From: Proteobacteria bacterium UBA1847
GTDB taxonomy: Bacteria; Pseudomonadota; Gammaproteobacteria; Steroidobacterales; Woeseiaceae
NCBI GenBank assembly: GCA_002338605.1
Contig: DDIP01000268.1
Location: forward strand, 1 to 19,881
Length of the DNA stretch: 19,881 bases
Reading direction: 5' to 3'
Numbering within the stretch: position 1 is the first letter of the stretch; every line of letters starts with the position of its first letter. Made by a program: the position numbers and the translations under genes. Positions 7,137 through 17,578 of this stretch are shown piece after piece. Below the pieces are notes generated by a model, which worked only from the letters and a program-made list of their open reading frames with translations, searched no databases and was not told the origin of the DNA.

Positions 7137-9220
7137 GTCGTTTAAAACCCTTCCTCGTTGAGATAGGCACCGAGGAACTCCCGCCAAAAGCTTTGCGCAC
7201 ACTCATGGACGCCTTCGGAGAACGGCTGGCCGCGGCGCTCGATGACGCCCGCCTCGATCATGGCAAGGTCGAGGTGTTCGCAAGTCCGAGACGGCTTGCC
7301 GTGCTGGTGCGGGATCTTGCAGAGCACCAGGCGGATCGCAAGGCAGAGCAAAAAGGGCCGCCCGTTGACATTGCCTTCGACGACCAGGGCAATGCGACAC
7401 CGGCTGCATTGGCCTTTGCAAAAAAATGCGGTGTCGACATCGCTGAACTCGATCGACAGGAAACCGAGAAAGGTGCCTGGCTGGTTCATGAAAGTATTGA
7501 GCAGGGGCAGCCGGCCAGCACACTGTTGCCGGGCCTGGTCAACGACGCGCTTCGGGCTTTGCCGATTCCCCGCCGGATGCGCTGGGGCTCGCACGACGTT
7601 GAATTTGTCCGACCGGTGCATTGGGTCGTCATGCTGCATGGCGATGATGTCGTTGAAGGTGACGTCATGGGTATCGCGGCCGGTCGGGAATCGCGGGGTC
7701 ACCGTTTTCATAGCATTGGGCCCATCGCGATCGCATCGCCGGACACCTACCTTGCGACATTGGAAAAAGATGGCCACGTCATCGCAGACTTTGCGCGACG
7801 GCGCAAGTTGGTTCGCGACGGCGTTGAGACTGCAGCCAAGGCCGCCGGAGGCCAGGCCGTCAGCGACAAGGCACTTTACGACGAGGTCGCCGCGCTGGTC
7901 GAATGGCCTGTGCCGATCGTCGGCAGCTTCGACGAGTCTTTCCTCGAGTTGCCGAGGGAGACCGTGACCTCGACGCTCACCGGGCACCAGCGATACTTCC
8001 CGGTCGCTGACGACCGTGGTGCCCTGTTGGCCAGGTTTGTCACCGTCGCCAATCTTGAAAGCAAGGACCCGGATACAGTACGCGACGGCAACGAGCGCGT
8101 GATTCGACCGCGACTCGCCGACGCCGCGTTTTTCTGGAACAGCGACCGGCAGCGTTCGCTTGAGAGCCGACAGGAAACTCTTCGAGAGGTTGTGTATCAA
8201 CGCGGTCTCGGCAGCCTGTTTGACAAGAGCGAGCGCGTGGCCGCAATCGCGAAAGCAATCGCCACCGCCCTCGGCCAGGAAGACAAGCACCTCTTGCGTG
8301 CGGCGCGACTGGCGAAGTGCGACCTCATCACCGGCATGGTCGGGGAGTTTCCGGATTTGCAGGGCACGATGGGCCGTTATTACGCGGCCTCCGACGGTGA
8401 GGCCGACGAGGTGTCCGTGGCGATCGGCGAACAATACTTGCCGCGCTTTGCCGGTGATACGCTGCCGGCGTCGCCCGATGGACGGGTGCTGGCTGTGGCC
8501 GACAAGCTCGACACACTGGCGGGCGTATTTTCGATTGGCAAGAAACCGAGTGGTAATCGCGATCCCTTCGGACTGCGCCGCGCCGCGCTGGGCGTTGTCC
8601 GAATCCTGGTTGAGTGTGGTCTCGACGTCGATTTGAAAGCGATGTTGGCCGTTGCCGTTTCGGTGCAGCCTAAGTCGAAGGCGGATCCGCAGCAGCTCAT
8701 CGACGACCTGTACGCTTTCATCGGTGATCGCCTGCGCCGCTATTTCCTCGATCGGGACGCCGGCTTGAGTGTCGAGACGTTCGCTGCCGTAGAGGCCAGG
8801 GAGCCGTCCTCATTGCTCGACTTCGATCGCCGGCTTGCCGCCGTGCAAACCTTTGCGCGGCTTGAACAGGCTGAAAGTCTTGCGGCAGCGAACAAGCGGA
8901 TCGCAAATATTCTGCGCAAGGCGGGTGAGCCTTCGGACCTCAAGGTCCGGAAGAAACTCCTGAAAGAGGACGCCGAAAAAAATCTTTTCGATGCGCTCGG
9001 TCACGTACAGGAAAAAATTGAGCCGCTGCTCAACGTGCAAAACTACGCCGCCGTATTGAACGAGCTCGCGGCGTTGCGCGAACCGGTTGATCGCTTTTTC
9101 GACGATGTCATGGTTATGGCCGATGACGATGCCGTCAGGAATAATCGGCTGGCCCTGCTCGGCGAATTGCGATCCCTGTTTCTCAACGTTGCCGATATTT
9201 CACGGCTCTCAATTCGCTAG
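7133..9220 (+). CDS. glyS: Glycine-tRNA ligase beta subunit
   Basis: Beta chain of the tetrameric glycyl-tRNA synthetase, which contributes tRNA recognition. The protein has 695 residues (E. coli 689). The N-terminus [18 protein letters not shown] is diagnostic. The central region contains [22 protein letters not shown] and [17 protein letters not shown]. The C-terminal DALR-type anticodon-binding part ends with [20 protein letters not shown] (651-670), a conserved GlyS block. It starts inside the glyQ stop (4-base ATGA overlap), so the two subunits are translationally coupled. GAGG lies eight bases upstream. gmhB follows after only two bases. Confidence 0.97.
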   Translation: MSRLKPFLVEIGTEELPPKALRTLMDAFGERLAAALDDARLDHGKVEVFASPRRLAVLVRDLAEHQADRKAEQKGPPVDIAFDDQGNATPAALAFAKKCGVDIAELDRQETEKGAWLVHESIEQGQPASTLLPGLVNDALRALPIPRRMRWGSHDVEFVRPVHWVVMLHGDDVVEGDVMGIAAGRESRGHRFHSIGPIAIASPDTYLATLEKDGHVIADFARRRKLVRDGVETAAKAAGGQAVSDKALYDEVAALVEWPVPIVGSFDESFLELPRETVTSTLTGHQRYFPVADDRGALLARFVTVANLESKDPDTVRDGNERVIRPRLADAAFFWNSDRQRSLESRQETLREVVYQRGLGSLFDKSERVAAIAKAIATALGQEDKHLLRAARLAKCDLITGMVGEFPDLQGTMGRYYAASDGEADEVSVAIGEQYLPRFAGDTLPASPDGRVLAVADKLDTLAGVFSIGKKPSGNRDPFGLRRAALGVVRILVECGLDVDLKAMLAVAVSVQPKSKADPQQLIDDLYAFIGDRLRRYFLDRDAGLSVETFAAVEAREPSSLLDFDRRLAAVQTFARLEQAESLAAANKRIANILRKAGEPSDLKVRKKLLKEDAEKNLFDALGHVQEKIEPLLNVQNYAAVLNELAALREPVDRFFDDVMVMADDDAVRNNRLALLGELRSLFLNVADISRLSIR

Positions 9221-9222
9221 GT

Positions 9223-9783
9223 ATGCCAAATCGCGCCGCAAAGGTCCGGCTGGTCGTTCTCGATCGTGACGGCGTCATCAATGTTGAGTCGGCGGACTTC
9301 GTCAAGTCAGCGGCCGAGTGGCAGGCGCTCGATGGCAGTATCAATGCCATCGCCGCACTCTCAAAGGGTGGGTTCCGAATTGCCGTCGCGAGCAACCAGT
9401 CCGGGCTGGCGCGCGGTCTTTTTGACTACGGCGCCCTTTATGCCATGCACGAAAAAATGCGCGATCTTGTCGCAGCGGCGGGCGGGCGTATCGATCACAT
9501 TGTTATTTGTCCGCATGGGCCGGACGACGATTGCGAATGCCGCAAGCCTCGCCCGGGACTGTTGTTGCAGGTCGGCAAACACTTCGGCGTCAATATGAAT
9601 GGCGTGCCTTTTGTCGGTGATTCGGTGCGCGATCTTGAAGCGGCGCTTGCCGCCGGCGCAAGACCGATCCTGGTTCGCAGTGGCAACGGCCGAATGGCCG
9701 AGAAAAGCTTGCCGCCGGCGTTGCGGTCCGTGGAGATCTACGACGACCTGCAGGCCGCCGCCGCCGCACTGCTTGCTGAGTAA
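9223..9783 (+). CDS. gmhB: D-glycero-beta-D-manno-heptose-1,7-bisphosphate 7-phosphatase
   Basis: HAD-superfamily phosphatase that removes the 7-phosphate in ADP-heptose synthesis for the LPS inner core. The 186 residues contain the nucleophile motif LDRDGVIN with Asp14 and Asp16. The second HAD motif SNQSG is at 57-61. The zinc loop characteristic of GmhB has Cys96, His98, Cys104 and Cys106 (CPHGPDDDCECRKPRPG). The acidic motif VGDS with Asp133 is at 131-134. The gene follows glyS after two bases and precedes plsC by four, so it is almost surely cotranscribed. The close paralogue histidinol-phosphatase is a possible alternative, but the context next to glyS and an acyltransferase is the one seen for gmhB in pseudomonads. 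Confidence 0.93.
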   Translation: MPNRAAKVRLVVLDRDGVINVESADFVKSAAEWQALDGSINAIAALSKGGFRIAVASNQSGLARGLFDYGALYAMHEKMRDLVAAAGGRIDHIVICPHGPDDDCECRKPRPGLLLQVGKHFGVNMNGVPFVGDSVRDLEAALAAGARPILVRSGNGRMAEKSLPPALRSVEIYDDLQAAAAALLAE

Positions 9784-9787
9784 GGCC

Positions 9788-10537
9788 GTGTTCAGGGCGC
9801 TGCGATCAATCGGATTCCTGGTTTTTGGATTCACGAGTGGCGTGCTGTTCGCTGCCGTGTCGATGCTGTTTTTCTGGGCCTCGGAGCAATTTCTGTGGGG
9901 CTTTGTTGTGAATTGGTGTCGTCTGACGCTTTGGGCCGGCCGTATCTTTTGCGGCATGGACTACCGCATCGAAGGGCTGGAGAACCTGCCGGAGGAGCCC
10001 AGCGTCATCATGATCAAGCACAGCAGTGTGTTTGAAACTTACGGGCACGTACCTTTTTTTCCGCGGACCTCATGGGTATTGAAACGCGCGATACTCTGGA
10101 TACCGGTTTTTGGCTGGGCACTGGCCCTGGTATTTCGACCCATCGCAATCAACCGCAAGGCCGGCACCCGCGCCGTGCGCCAGGTCATTGATCAGGGCAA
10201 AGCCAAACTGGCCGCCGGTGTCTGGGTGACGATTTTCCCGGAGGGCACCCGCGTACAGCCCGGCCAGACTCGCAAGTACGGCATCAGCGGCGCCGCGCTT
10301 GCCCGGGAGGCGGGTGTGATGATTGTTCCGGTCGCACACAACGCGGGTGACCTGTGGCGTCGCCGGGAACTCGTCAAGCGACCCGGGCTGGTGCGGTTTT
10401 GCATCGGTCCGCCAATCGACCCCGGCACCCAGTCCCCGAAAGAAACCAACCAGCTCGTTCAGGCCTGGATCGAGAACAAGATGCGCGAGATCAGTCCGGC
10501 CTACCAGATCTTGACGCGGTCCTCGGGCGGCAGGTAA
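9788..10537 (+). CDS. plsC: 1-acyl-sn-glycerol-3-phosphate acyltransferase (PlsC/LPLAT family)
   Basis: Membrane acyltransferase of phospholipid synthesis, or a lysophospholipid acyltransferase of the LptA/PA0005 type found at this locus in Pseudomonas. The 249 residues start with a hydrophobic N-terminal segment (about 8-30, IGFLVFGFTSGVLFAAVSML). Motif I is KHSSVFETY (77-85), giving H78-X4-E83 rather than the classic H-X4-D. Motif II contains RPIAINRKAG (117-126) and motif III FPEGTR is at 150-155. A further conserved segment, MIVPVAHNAGD, follows. I place the start at GTG 9788, four bases past the gmhB stop with AAGG just upstream. The open frame extends upstream through gmhB in a shifted frame with no family similarity. 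The last 37 bases overlap the 3' end of the opposing M13 peptidase gene. Confidence 0.9.
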   Translation: MFRALRSIGFLVFGFTSGVLFAAVSMLFFWASEQFLWGFVVNWCRLTLWAGRIFCGMDYRIEGLENLPEEPSVIMIKHSSVFETYGHVPFFPRTSWVLKRAILWIPVFGWALALVFRPIAINRKAGTRAVRQVIDQGKAKLAAGVWVTIFPEGTRVQPGQTRKYGISGAALAREAGVMIVPVAHNAGDLWRRRELVKRPGLVRFCIGPPIDPGTQSPKETNQLVQAWIENKMREISPAYQILTRSSGGR

Positions 10538-12531
10538 AGCGCATCCTCGGGGCCGATGTCGAAGGCCTCGTAGAACTCAGGGACATTGCGAACAGCGCCA
10601 TTGGCGCGATACATGCCCGGTGCGTGTGGATCGGTGCCGATCAAAAGACGCAGTGACTCGTCACGGTAGATGTTGCGCCAAACCTGCGCATAGCCAAGGA
10701 ACACACGCTGTATGCCGGTGAAACCATCAATAACCGGCGGCTCTTCGCCGTTGAGTGACATCTTGTAGGCCAGCAGGCCGATGCTGATACCACCCAGATC
10801 GCCAATGTTTTCGCCAAGCGTAAACTCGCCGTTGACGCTCAGGTCGTCAAAGGGCTGGAAGCCGTTGTACTGTTCGATCAGCTTCCTGGTGCGCTTTTCG
10901 AATTCGGCGCGGTCCTCGTCCGTCCACCAGTTACGCATGACGCCATCGCCATCAAAGGTGCTGCCGGAGTCATCGAACCCGTGGCCGATCTCGTGCCCGA
11001 TGACAGCACCGATCGCACCGTAATTCACCGCGTCATCGGCCTCGAGATTGAAGAACGGCGGTTGCAGGATGGCAGCCGGGAATACGATTTCATTCAAGGG
11101 CGGCATGTAATAGGCGTTAACCGTTTGCGGCGTCATGGCCCACTCGGTGCGATCGACGGGTCCGCCCTGGCGGTCCAGCAGGCGCTGGTACTCGGCGAGC
11201 GCGGCTCGTTCGCTGTTGCCGTAGTAGTCATCCGGCTCGATGGTCAACGCGGAGTAATCGCGCCATTCATCCGGGTAGCCGATCTTCGGTGTGAATTTTG
11301 ACAACTTGTCGAGCGCCTGGAGCTTGGTTTCTTCCGACATCCAGTCGAGCTCCTTGATGCTTTTCTCGTAGGCGCTGATCAGGTTGCCGACCAGCTCAAG
11401 CATGCGTTCCTTCGCCTCGGGCGGGAAGTGGTTTTTGACGTAGACCTTGCCGACGACTTCGCCGAGCCCGCCGTTGACAACATTGACGCCGCGGCGCCAC
11501 ATCGGCCGCTGCTCCTCGGCGCCTGACAGGGTCTTGCTGTAGAAATTGAAGTTCTGGTCATCGAGAGCGGTTGTCAGGCGGCTTGCCGAATTGTTCAGCG
11601 CAACCCAGGTCAGGTAGGTTTTCCAGGTATCGAGATCCGTGTCGACAATGATCTTGTCGAGGGCCTTGAGATAGTCGGTCATGAACAAGACCACCGAACC
11701 GACGTTTTGCAGACCGGCCTCTTCGAGGTAGCCCGCCCAGTTGAAGTTCGGCATGACCTCAGACAACGCGTCGGTTGTGATCTTGTTGTAATTGACGCTC
11801 CAGTTGCGAGCGTCTTCCTTGGTCATGTTCTCTTTTGCAAGCCGTGTCTCCAGTGCGAGGACGGTATCGGCTGCCTGGGGCCCGCCGTCGAAGCCGGCGA
11901 GTTCGTACATGCGCTCAATGTGGGCGACGTAGTCGTCGCGCAGGGCCGCAGACTTCTCATCGGTTTTGAGATAGTAATCGCGATCCGGCAGGCCGAGCCC
12001 GCTTTGCGCGACGTAGATCATGTAGCGCTTCGGGTCCTTGAAGTCAGCGACCTGTCCCATGCCAAACGGCGCGTCGAGGTTTCGCTTGCCGGTCTCGGCA
12101 AAATAGACCGCGAGGTCGTCGTAGTCCTTGATTCCACGGATGCGCTCCAGCTCAGGCATCAGCGGCGCGATGCCCTTCGCATCACGGGTCTCGGTGTCCA
12201 TAAAGGAGCGGTACAGGTCGCCAACTTTTTGCTCATCCGTCCCTTTGGCAAAATCGCCGGAGGCCGATGCCTCAACGATGGCTTTCACTTTTTCCTGGGA
12301 CTCGTCGCGCAGGATGTCGAAGGTGCCGTAGCGGGAGCGGTCCGCCGGCATCTGGGTTTCGGCAGCCCATTTACCGTTCACGTAGGCAAAGAAATCGTCA
12401 CCCGGGCGCACGCTCAGGTCCATGCCGGCAACATCGATACCGGACACCCGTGCTTTGGGCGCCTCGGCGGCCGGTTGGCCACAGGCAGCGAGAAACAACA
12501 GCGCAGCGGCGCCAATCATTTTATTGACCAC
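10501..12531 (-). CDS. M13-family zinc metallopeptidase, lipoprotein (PepO/neprilysin-like)
   Basis: A 676-residue secreted oligopeptidase of the neprilysin family. The N-terminus has a basic start, a hydrophobic stretch and the lipobox LAAC (Cys17), so it should be a lipid-anchored periplasmic or outer-membrane protein. The M13 N-terminal domain spans about 32-415 and the peptidase domain about 470-676. The substrate-binding NAYY is at 472-475, zinc site HEIGH (His513, Glu514, His517), third ligand in GENIGDLGG (Glu574, Asp578). The family C-terminus YRANGAVRNVPEFYEAFD ends in EDRVKIW. The start is GTG 12531, placed six bases after GAGGA (12538-12542); an ATG four codons later has no such site and loses the signal-peptide lysine. 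No neighbour explains its role; it interrupts an otherwise Pseudomonas-like gyrB-plsC order. Confidence 0.93.
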   Translation of the reverse strand: MVNKMIGAAALLFLAACGQPAAEAPKARVSGIDVAGMDLSVRPGDDFFAYVNGKWAAETQMPADRSRYGTFDILRDESQEKVKAIVEASASGDFAKGTDEQKVGDLYRSFMDTETRDAKGIAPLMPELERIRGIKDYDDLAVYFAETGKRNLDAPFGMGQVADFKDPKRYMIYVAQSGLGLPDRDYYLKTDEKSAALRDDYVAHIERMYELAGFDGGPQAADTVLALETRLAKENMTKEDARNWSVNYNKITTDALSEVMPNFNWAGYLEEAGLQNVGSVVLFMTDYLKALDKIIVDTDLDTWKTYLTWVALNNSASRLTTALDDQNFNFYSKTLSGAEEQRPMWRRGVNVVNGGLGEVVGKVYVKNHFPPEAKERMLELVGNLISAYEKSIKELDWMSEETKLQALDKLSKFTPKIGYPDEWRDYSALTIEPDDYYGNSERAALAEYQRLLDRQGGPVDRTEWAMTPQTVNAYYMPPLNEIVFPAAILQPPFFNLEADDAVNYGAIGAVIGHEIGHGFDDSGSTFDGDGVMRNWWTDEDRAEFEKRTRKLIEQYNGFQPFDDLSVNGEFTLGENIGDLGGISIGLLAYKMSLNGEEPPVIDGFTGIQRVFLGYAQVWRNIYRDESLRLLIGTDPHAPGMYRANGAVRNVPEFYEAFDIGPEDALYLPPEDRVKIW

Positions 12532-12537
12532 AATAAT

Positions 12538-12542
12538 TCCTC
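12538..12542 (-). promoter_or_regulatory. Ribosome-binding site deciding a GTG start for the M13 peptidase
   Basis: On the minus strand GAGGA lies six bases before GTG 12531 but 18 bases before the alternative ATG, so the GTG is the better start. Confidence 0.7.
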
Positions 12543-12628
12543 TTAAGATTCATCATCTTGGCAGGCTGGCGCCGTGCCCTTAATCTCTATTCGATGCACT
12601 TCGACGGTTTTTGGTTGCAAAAGTTTAT

Positions 12629-15067
<2,439 letters not shown>

Positions 15068-15094
15068 TCAGTGTCCTCAAAATCCAAGCGATCC

Positions 15095-15103
15095 ATTGTA
15101 TCA
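15095..15103 (-). promoter_or_regulatory. Extended -10 promoter candidate for gyrB
   Basis: On the minus strand TGATACAAT matches the extended -10 form TGnTATAAT at eight of nine positions. Transcription would start near 15088, giving a leader of about 20 bases that contains the GAGGA site. No good -35 hexamer lies at 16-18 bases; TTGACG is present but 23 bases away. The AT-rich DNA upstream could serve as an UP element. Confidence 0.5.
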
Positions 15104-15189
15104 AATCGCGGACTTTGAAGTAGCGTCAAATACTTATTAATTAAGGTATTTTAGGCCGTTTTTGAGGTATTTATTTTCCACTTGGAAAA

Positions 15190-16257
15190 CTACTGGCTGA
15201 GCCGCGTTATCTCGCCATGTTCCACGTGGAACATGACTGGCGGTTCCGGGAAATTCAGTGCATCCGGATCGAGACTGGTGGCGACCACCTGGCAGCCCAA
15301 TGCCGATACGGCGCTCATCAGGCGACCGATCGAGTCCCGATCGAGTTCTGCCGCAGGATCATCCAGTAACAACAACAACGGTCGTTCAAGGGCGGCCTGG
15401 GCTGTTTGCGTTGCCGCCAGGATCATCGCACTGGCCAGCAACTTCTGCTGACCACGGGACACCAGCTTTCGTGCCTGACGCTCGTCATAGCCTATTTTAA
15501 TATCCGCGCGATGTGGCCCGGCTTGCGTTGCGCCCAGTGCCAGATCCCTCTCCAGGCCCGATTCGAGCGTTTCGGGCAGGGATTTTTCCATCGCCCAGCC
15601 CGGGCGGTACTCGAAGCTGAGCTCAGTTCCCAGCAGCACGGTGCCGTGAGCCAGCAGGCTCTCCAGACTCTGTGCGAACACTTTTCGACGAGAGCCATCC
15701 AGCTCCAACGCCAACTCGAGAAACTCGGCGTTCCAGCTGCGAATGGTCAATGCCGACGCCTTCGACCTCAGCGCCGCGTTTCTCTGTTTCAGCACCCGAC
15801 GAAAACGACGCCAGATTGCGAGGTGCTCATGTTCCACGTGGAACGCGATCCAGTCCAGAAAACGGCGCCGAAGCTCCGGACCACCCGCGACCAGGTTATG
15901 AACCTCCGGATCAATCACCTGCAGCGGCAGCGACTCTGCCAGCGCGGCGGCACTCGCCGCCGGCTCTCCCCCAACGCGCACTTCGAGCCCTTCTCGCCCA
16001 TTACGAACGCCCATGCCCTTTCGCCGGCCGCCCTGTTCAAGCTCACCGAACAACAAAAATTCTGCTGCTCCGTGCCGCGTCAGGTTCGCCGTACTGGCCC
16101 CGCGAAAGGATTTACCGCGCCCCAGATACGCCAACGCCTCCAGGAGACTTGTCTTCCCGGAGGCGTTGGCGCCGTGAATCAGATTAAAGCGCTCCCCGAA
16201 CTCGAGCTCCACGCTTTCCAGGCAGCGAAAGTTGGTGGCCCGAAAAAGGCGCAGCAT
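15190..16257 (-). CDS. recF: DNA replication and repair protein RecF
   Basis: SMC-like ATPase that with RecO and RecR loads RecA at gaps and helps stalled forks. The 355 residues (E. coli 357) have Walker A GANASGKT (29-36), the conserved GRGKSFRG (46-53), FLDWIAFHVEH (133-143), the ABC-type signature SRGQQKLLASA (267-277) and Walker B LLLLLDDPAAELD (294-306). The pentapeptide FHVEH occurs twice, at 139-143 and 343-347. In both places the codons TTC CAC GTG GAA C form the core of a parS site, so the gene doubles as centromere DNA. It lies 15 bases after dnaN and is probably translated from a dnaA-dnaN-recF transcript. Confidence 0.97.
   Translation of the reverse strand: MLRLFRATNFRCLESVELEFGERFNLIHGANASGKTSLLEALAYLGRGKSFRGASTANLTRHGAAEFLLFGELEQGGRRKGMGVRNGREGLEVRVGGEPAASAAALAESLPLQVIDPEVHNLVAGGPELRRRFLDWIAFHVEHEHLAIWRRFRRVLKQRNAALRSKASALTIRSWNAEFLELALELDGSRRKVFAQSLESLLAHGTVLLGTELSFEYRPGWAMEKSLPETLESGLERDLALGATQAGPHRADIKIGYDERQARKLVSRGQQKLLASAMILAATQTAQAALERPLLLLLDDPAAELDRDSIGRLMSAVSALGCQVVATSLDPDALNFPEPPVMFHVEHGEITRLSQ
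15218..15233. other. parS centromere site 1 (perfect)
   Basis: TGTTCCACGTGGAACA is a perfect 16-base match to the bacterial ParB-binding parS sequence in its Pseudomonas-type variant. The symmetry extends to 20 bases (15216-15235, CATGTTCCACGTGGAACATG). It is in the C-terminal codons of recF, about 2.2 kb from the putative oriC. The parA and parB genes are not in the window. Confidence 0.92.
15830..15845. other. parS centromere site 2 (15 of 16)
   Basis: TGTTCCACGTGGAACG differs from the perfect palindrome only in its last base. It lies 612 bases from site 1 and also inside recF. Two such sites this close to oriC fit a functional ParB loading zone. It overlaps the conserved RecF segment DWIAFHVEH, so part of the match could reflect protein constraint. 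Confidence 0.88.
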
Positions 16258-16272
16258 CGCGGGTGCTCGCCC

Positions 16273-17370
16273 CTATAAGCGCATCGGCATGACGACAAAC
16301 GTGCAATCATCTTTGCCGGGCTGCCGAATAAGACAGCTCGAATTGCTGTCCTGCACCGACAGCGTCACGTCATCTCCCTCGACCGCACCCAGTGCATCCA
16401 ACAGGTAATTCACATTAAAACCGATCTCGATATCCTCGCCGTTGTATTCAACGGCCAACTCTTCTTCAGCCTCTTCCTGCTCCGGATTGTGCGCCTGCAA
16501 GACGACACCGCTGTCCCGAATAACGAGCCGAATACCGCGATATTTTTCGTTCGACAGAATCGCCGTACGCTGCAGGGCACCCTTGAACTCCGTGCGGTCC
16601 GCTTTCAGCTCGTTCGACGATTCTTTTGGAATTACCCGATCGTACTCCGGAAAGCGGCCATCAATCAGTTTCGACGTGAAGCGAATGCCATCGAGCTGGA
16701 TACGAATATGATTTGAGCCCAACTCGATATTCAGGTCGCCGTCGCCATCCAACAACCGCTGCAACTCGAGCACGCCCTTGCGCGGCACAATCACTTGCTG
16801 ATCCGCTAAGTCACCACCCGGCAATTCTGCCTGGCACAGCGCCAGCCGATGCCCATCGGTCGCCACCGCTCTCAAGTGCTTGCCTGCCGTCTCCAGCAAC
16901 ATGCCATTGAGGTAATACCGGACATCCTGTTGTGCCATCGAAAAATGTGTCTTCTCGATAAGCCGGCCCAGCGACGCCTGGCTGACGGTAATTGTTTGAC
17001 CCGCCTTGATATCGTCAACGACCGGAAACTCTGCCGCCGGCAATGTGACCAGGTTGAACTTGCTGCGACCCGCTCGAACCGATAGCTTTTCACCGCTCAG
17101 GCTGATTTTCACCTCTGTCCCTTCCGGAAGTGCGCGACAAATATCCAGGAGCTTTCGGCCCGACACCGTAATCTCCCCATCGGACTCTGCCTCGATTTCC
17201 GTCTCGGCTACCAACTCCACCTCAAGATCCGTCGCCGTCACCGACAACAAACCGTCCTTGGCAATGATGAGCACATTCGACAAAATCGGCATCGTCTGCC
17301 GTCTCTCAACAACGCCAATTACGGCCTGCAATGGCTTTAACAGCGCTTCCCGGGCTGCGGTAAACTTCAT
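16273..17370 (-). CDS. dnaN: DNA polymerase III beta subunit (sliding clamp)
   Basis: Ring-shaped processivity clamp of the replicative polymerase. The 365 residues (E. coli 366) begin MKFTAAREALLKPLQAVIGVVERRQTMPILSNVLI, the typical N-terminal domain. DGHRLALC and RYYLNGMLLE lie in the middle domain, and FNVNYLLDALGA and FVVMPMRL at the C-terminus, the latter corresponding to the VMPMRL end that lines the peptide-binding groove. The start is the ATG behind AGGTGG. A GTG three codons earlier overlaps that ribosome site and is less likely. The oriC-like spacer is immediately upstream; recF is 15 bases downstream. Confidence 0.98.
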   Translation of the reverse strand: MKFTAAREALLKPLQAVIGVVERRQTMPILSNVLIIAKDGLLSVTATDLEVELVAETEIEAESDGEITVSGRKLLDICRALPEGTEVKISLSGEKLSVRAGRSKFNLVTLPAAEFPVVDDIKAGQTITVSQASLGRLIEKTHFSMAQQDVRYYLNGMLLETAGKHLRAVATDGHRLALCQAELPGGDLADQQVIVPRKGVLELQRLLDGDGDLNIELGSNHIRIQLDGIRFTSKLIDGRFPEYDRVIPKESSNELKADRTEFKGALQRTAILSNEKYRGIRLVIRDSGVVLQAHNPEQEEAEEELAVEYNGEDIEIGFNVNYLLDALGAVEGDDVTLSVQDSNSSCLIRQPGKDDCTFVVMPMRL

Positions 17371-17436
17371 GGTTTCCACCTGTTAATAAAAGTTGGATAT
17401 TGATATATTATTGTAATTATTAAGCGGCCAAAAGCC

Positions 17437-17445
17437 TGTGGATAA
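17437..17445 (-). promoter_or_regulatory. DnaA box 1 (perfect)
   Basis: TGTGGATAA on the plus strand, TTATCCACA on the minus strand; the box nearest the AT-rich segment. Confidence 0.85.
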
Positions 17446-17534
17446 AAACAATAAACGTATAAAAATCAATTGGTTAATAACAAATTTCACAGCTAACAAA
17501 ATGCCTATCAACTGCAAACCCCCTGTGCATGAGC

Positions 17535-17543
17535 TGTGGATAA
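17535..17543 (-). promoter_or_regulatory. DnaA box 2 (perfect)
   Basis: TGTGGATAA, same orientation as box 1, 98 bases away and facing boxes 3 and 4. Confidence 0.85.
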
Positions 17544-17558
17544 AATTTCAAAGACCAA

Positions 17559-17567
17559 TTATCCACC
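17559..17567 (+). promoter_or_regulatory. DnaA box 3 (8 of 9)
   Basis: TTATCCACC differs from the consensus only in the last base. It is 11 bases, one helical turn, from box 4 in the same orientation, which favours cooperative binding. Confidence 0.75.
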
Positions 17568-17569
17568 CC

Positions 17570-17578
17570 TTATCCACA
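17570..17578 (+). promoter_or_regulatory. DnaA box 4 (perfect)
   Basis: TTATCCACA directly abuts the dnaA stop codon (17579-17581). Confidence 0.85.

Larger units (their letters stand above)
17371..17578. other. oriC: Putative chromosomal replication origin (oriC) in the dnaA-dnaN spacer
   Basis: This 208-base non-coding stretch holds three perfect DnaA boxes (TTATCCACA) and one with a single mismatch, plus a weaker TCATGCACA at 17524-17532. A very AT-rich part lies at about 17381-17423 (only six G or C in 43 bases) and could be the unwinding element, next to the dnaN ribosome site. AT-rich DNA continues to about 17500. There are no GATC sites, so Dam/SeqA-type control is not expected. Placement between dnaA and dnaN, with the strand of transcription switching just beyond dnaA, fits an origin. 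Origin function is inferred, not shown. Confidence 0.8.

Noticed and set aside
7142..8434. A 430-codon open frame antisense to glyS
   Set aside because: Complement of a fully conserved gene, with no recognisable domain and no ribosome site noted.
12532..12628. Terminator after gyrB
   Set aside because: GGCGCC and a 5-base AAGAT/ATCTT repeat are present, but neither forms a strong stem with a T run.
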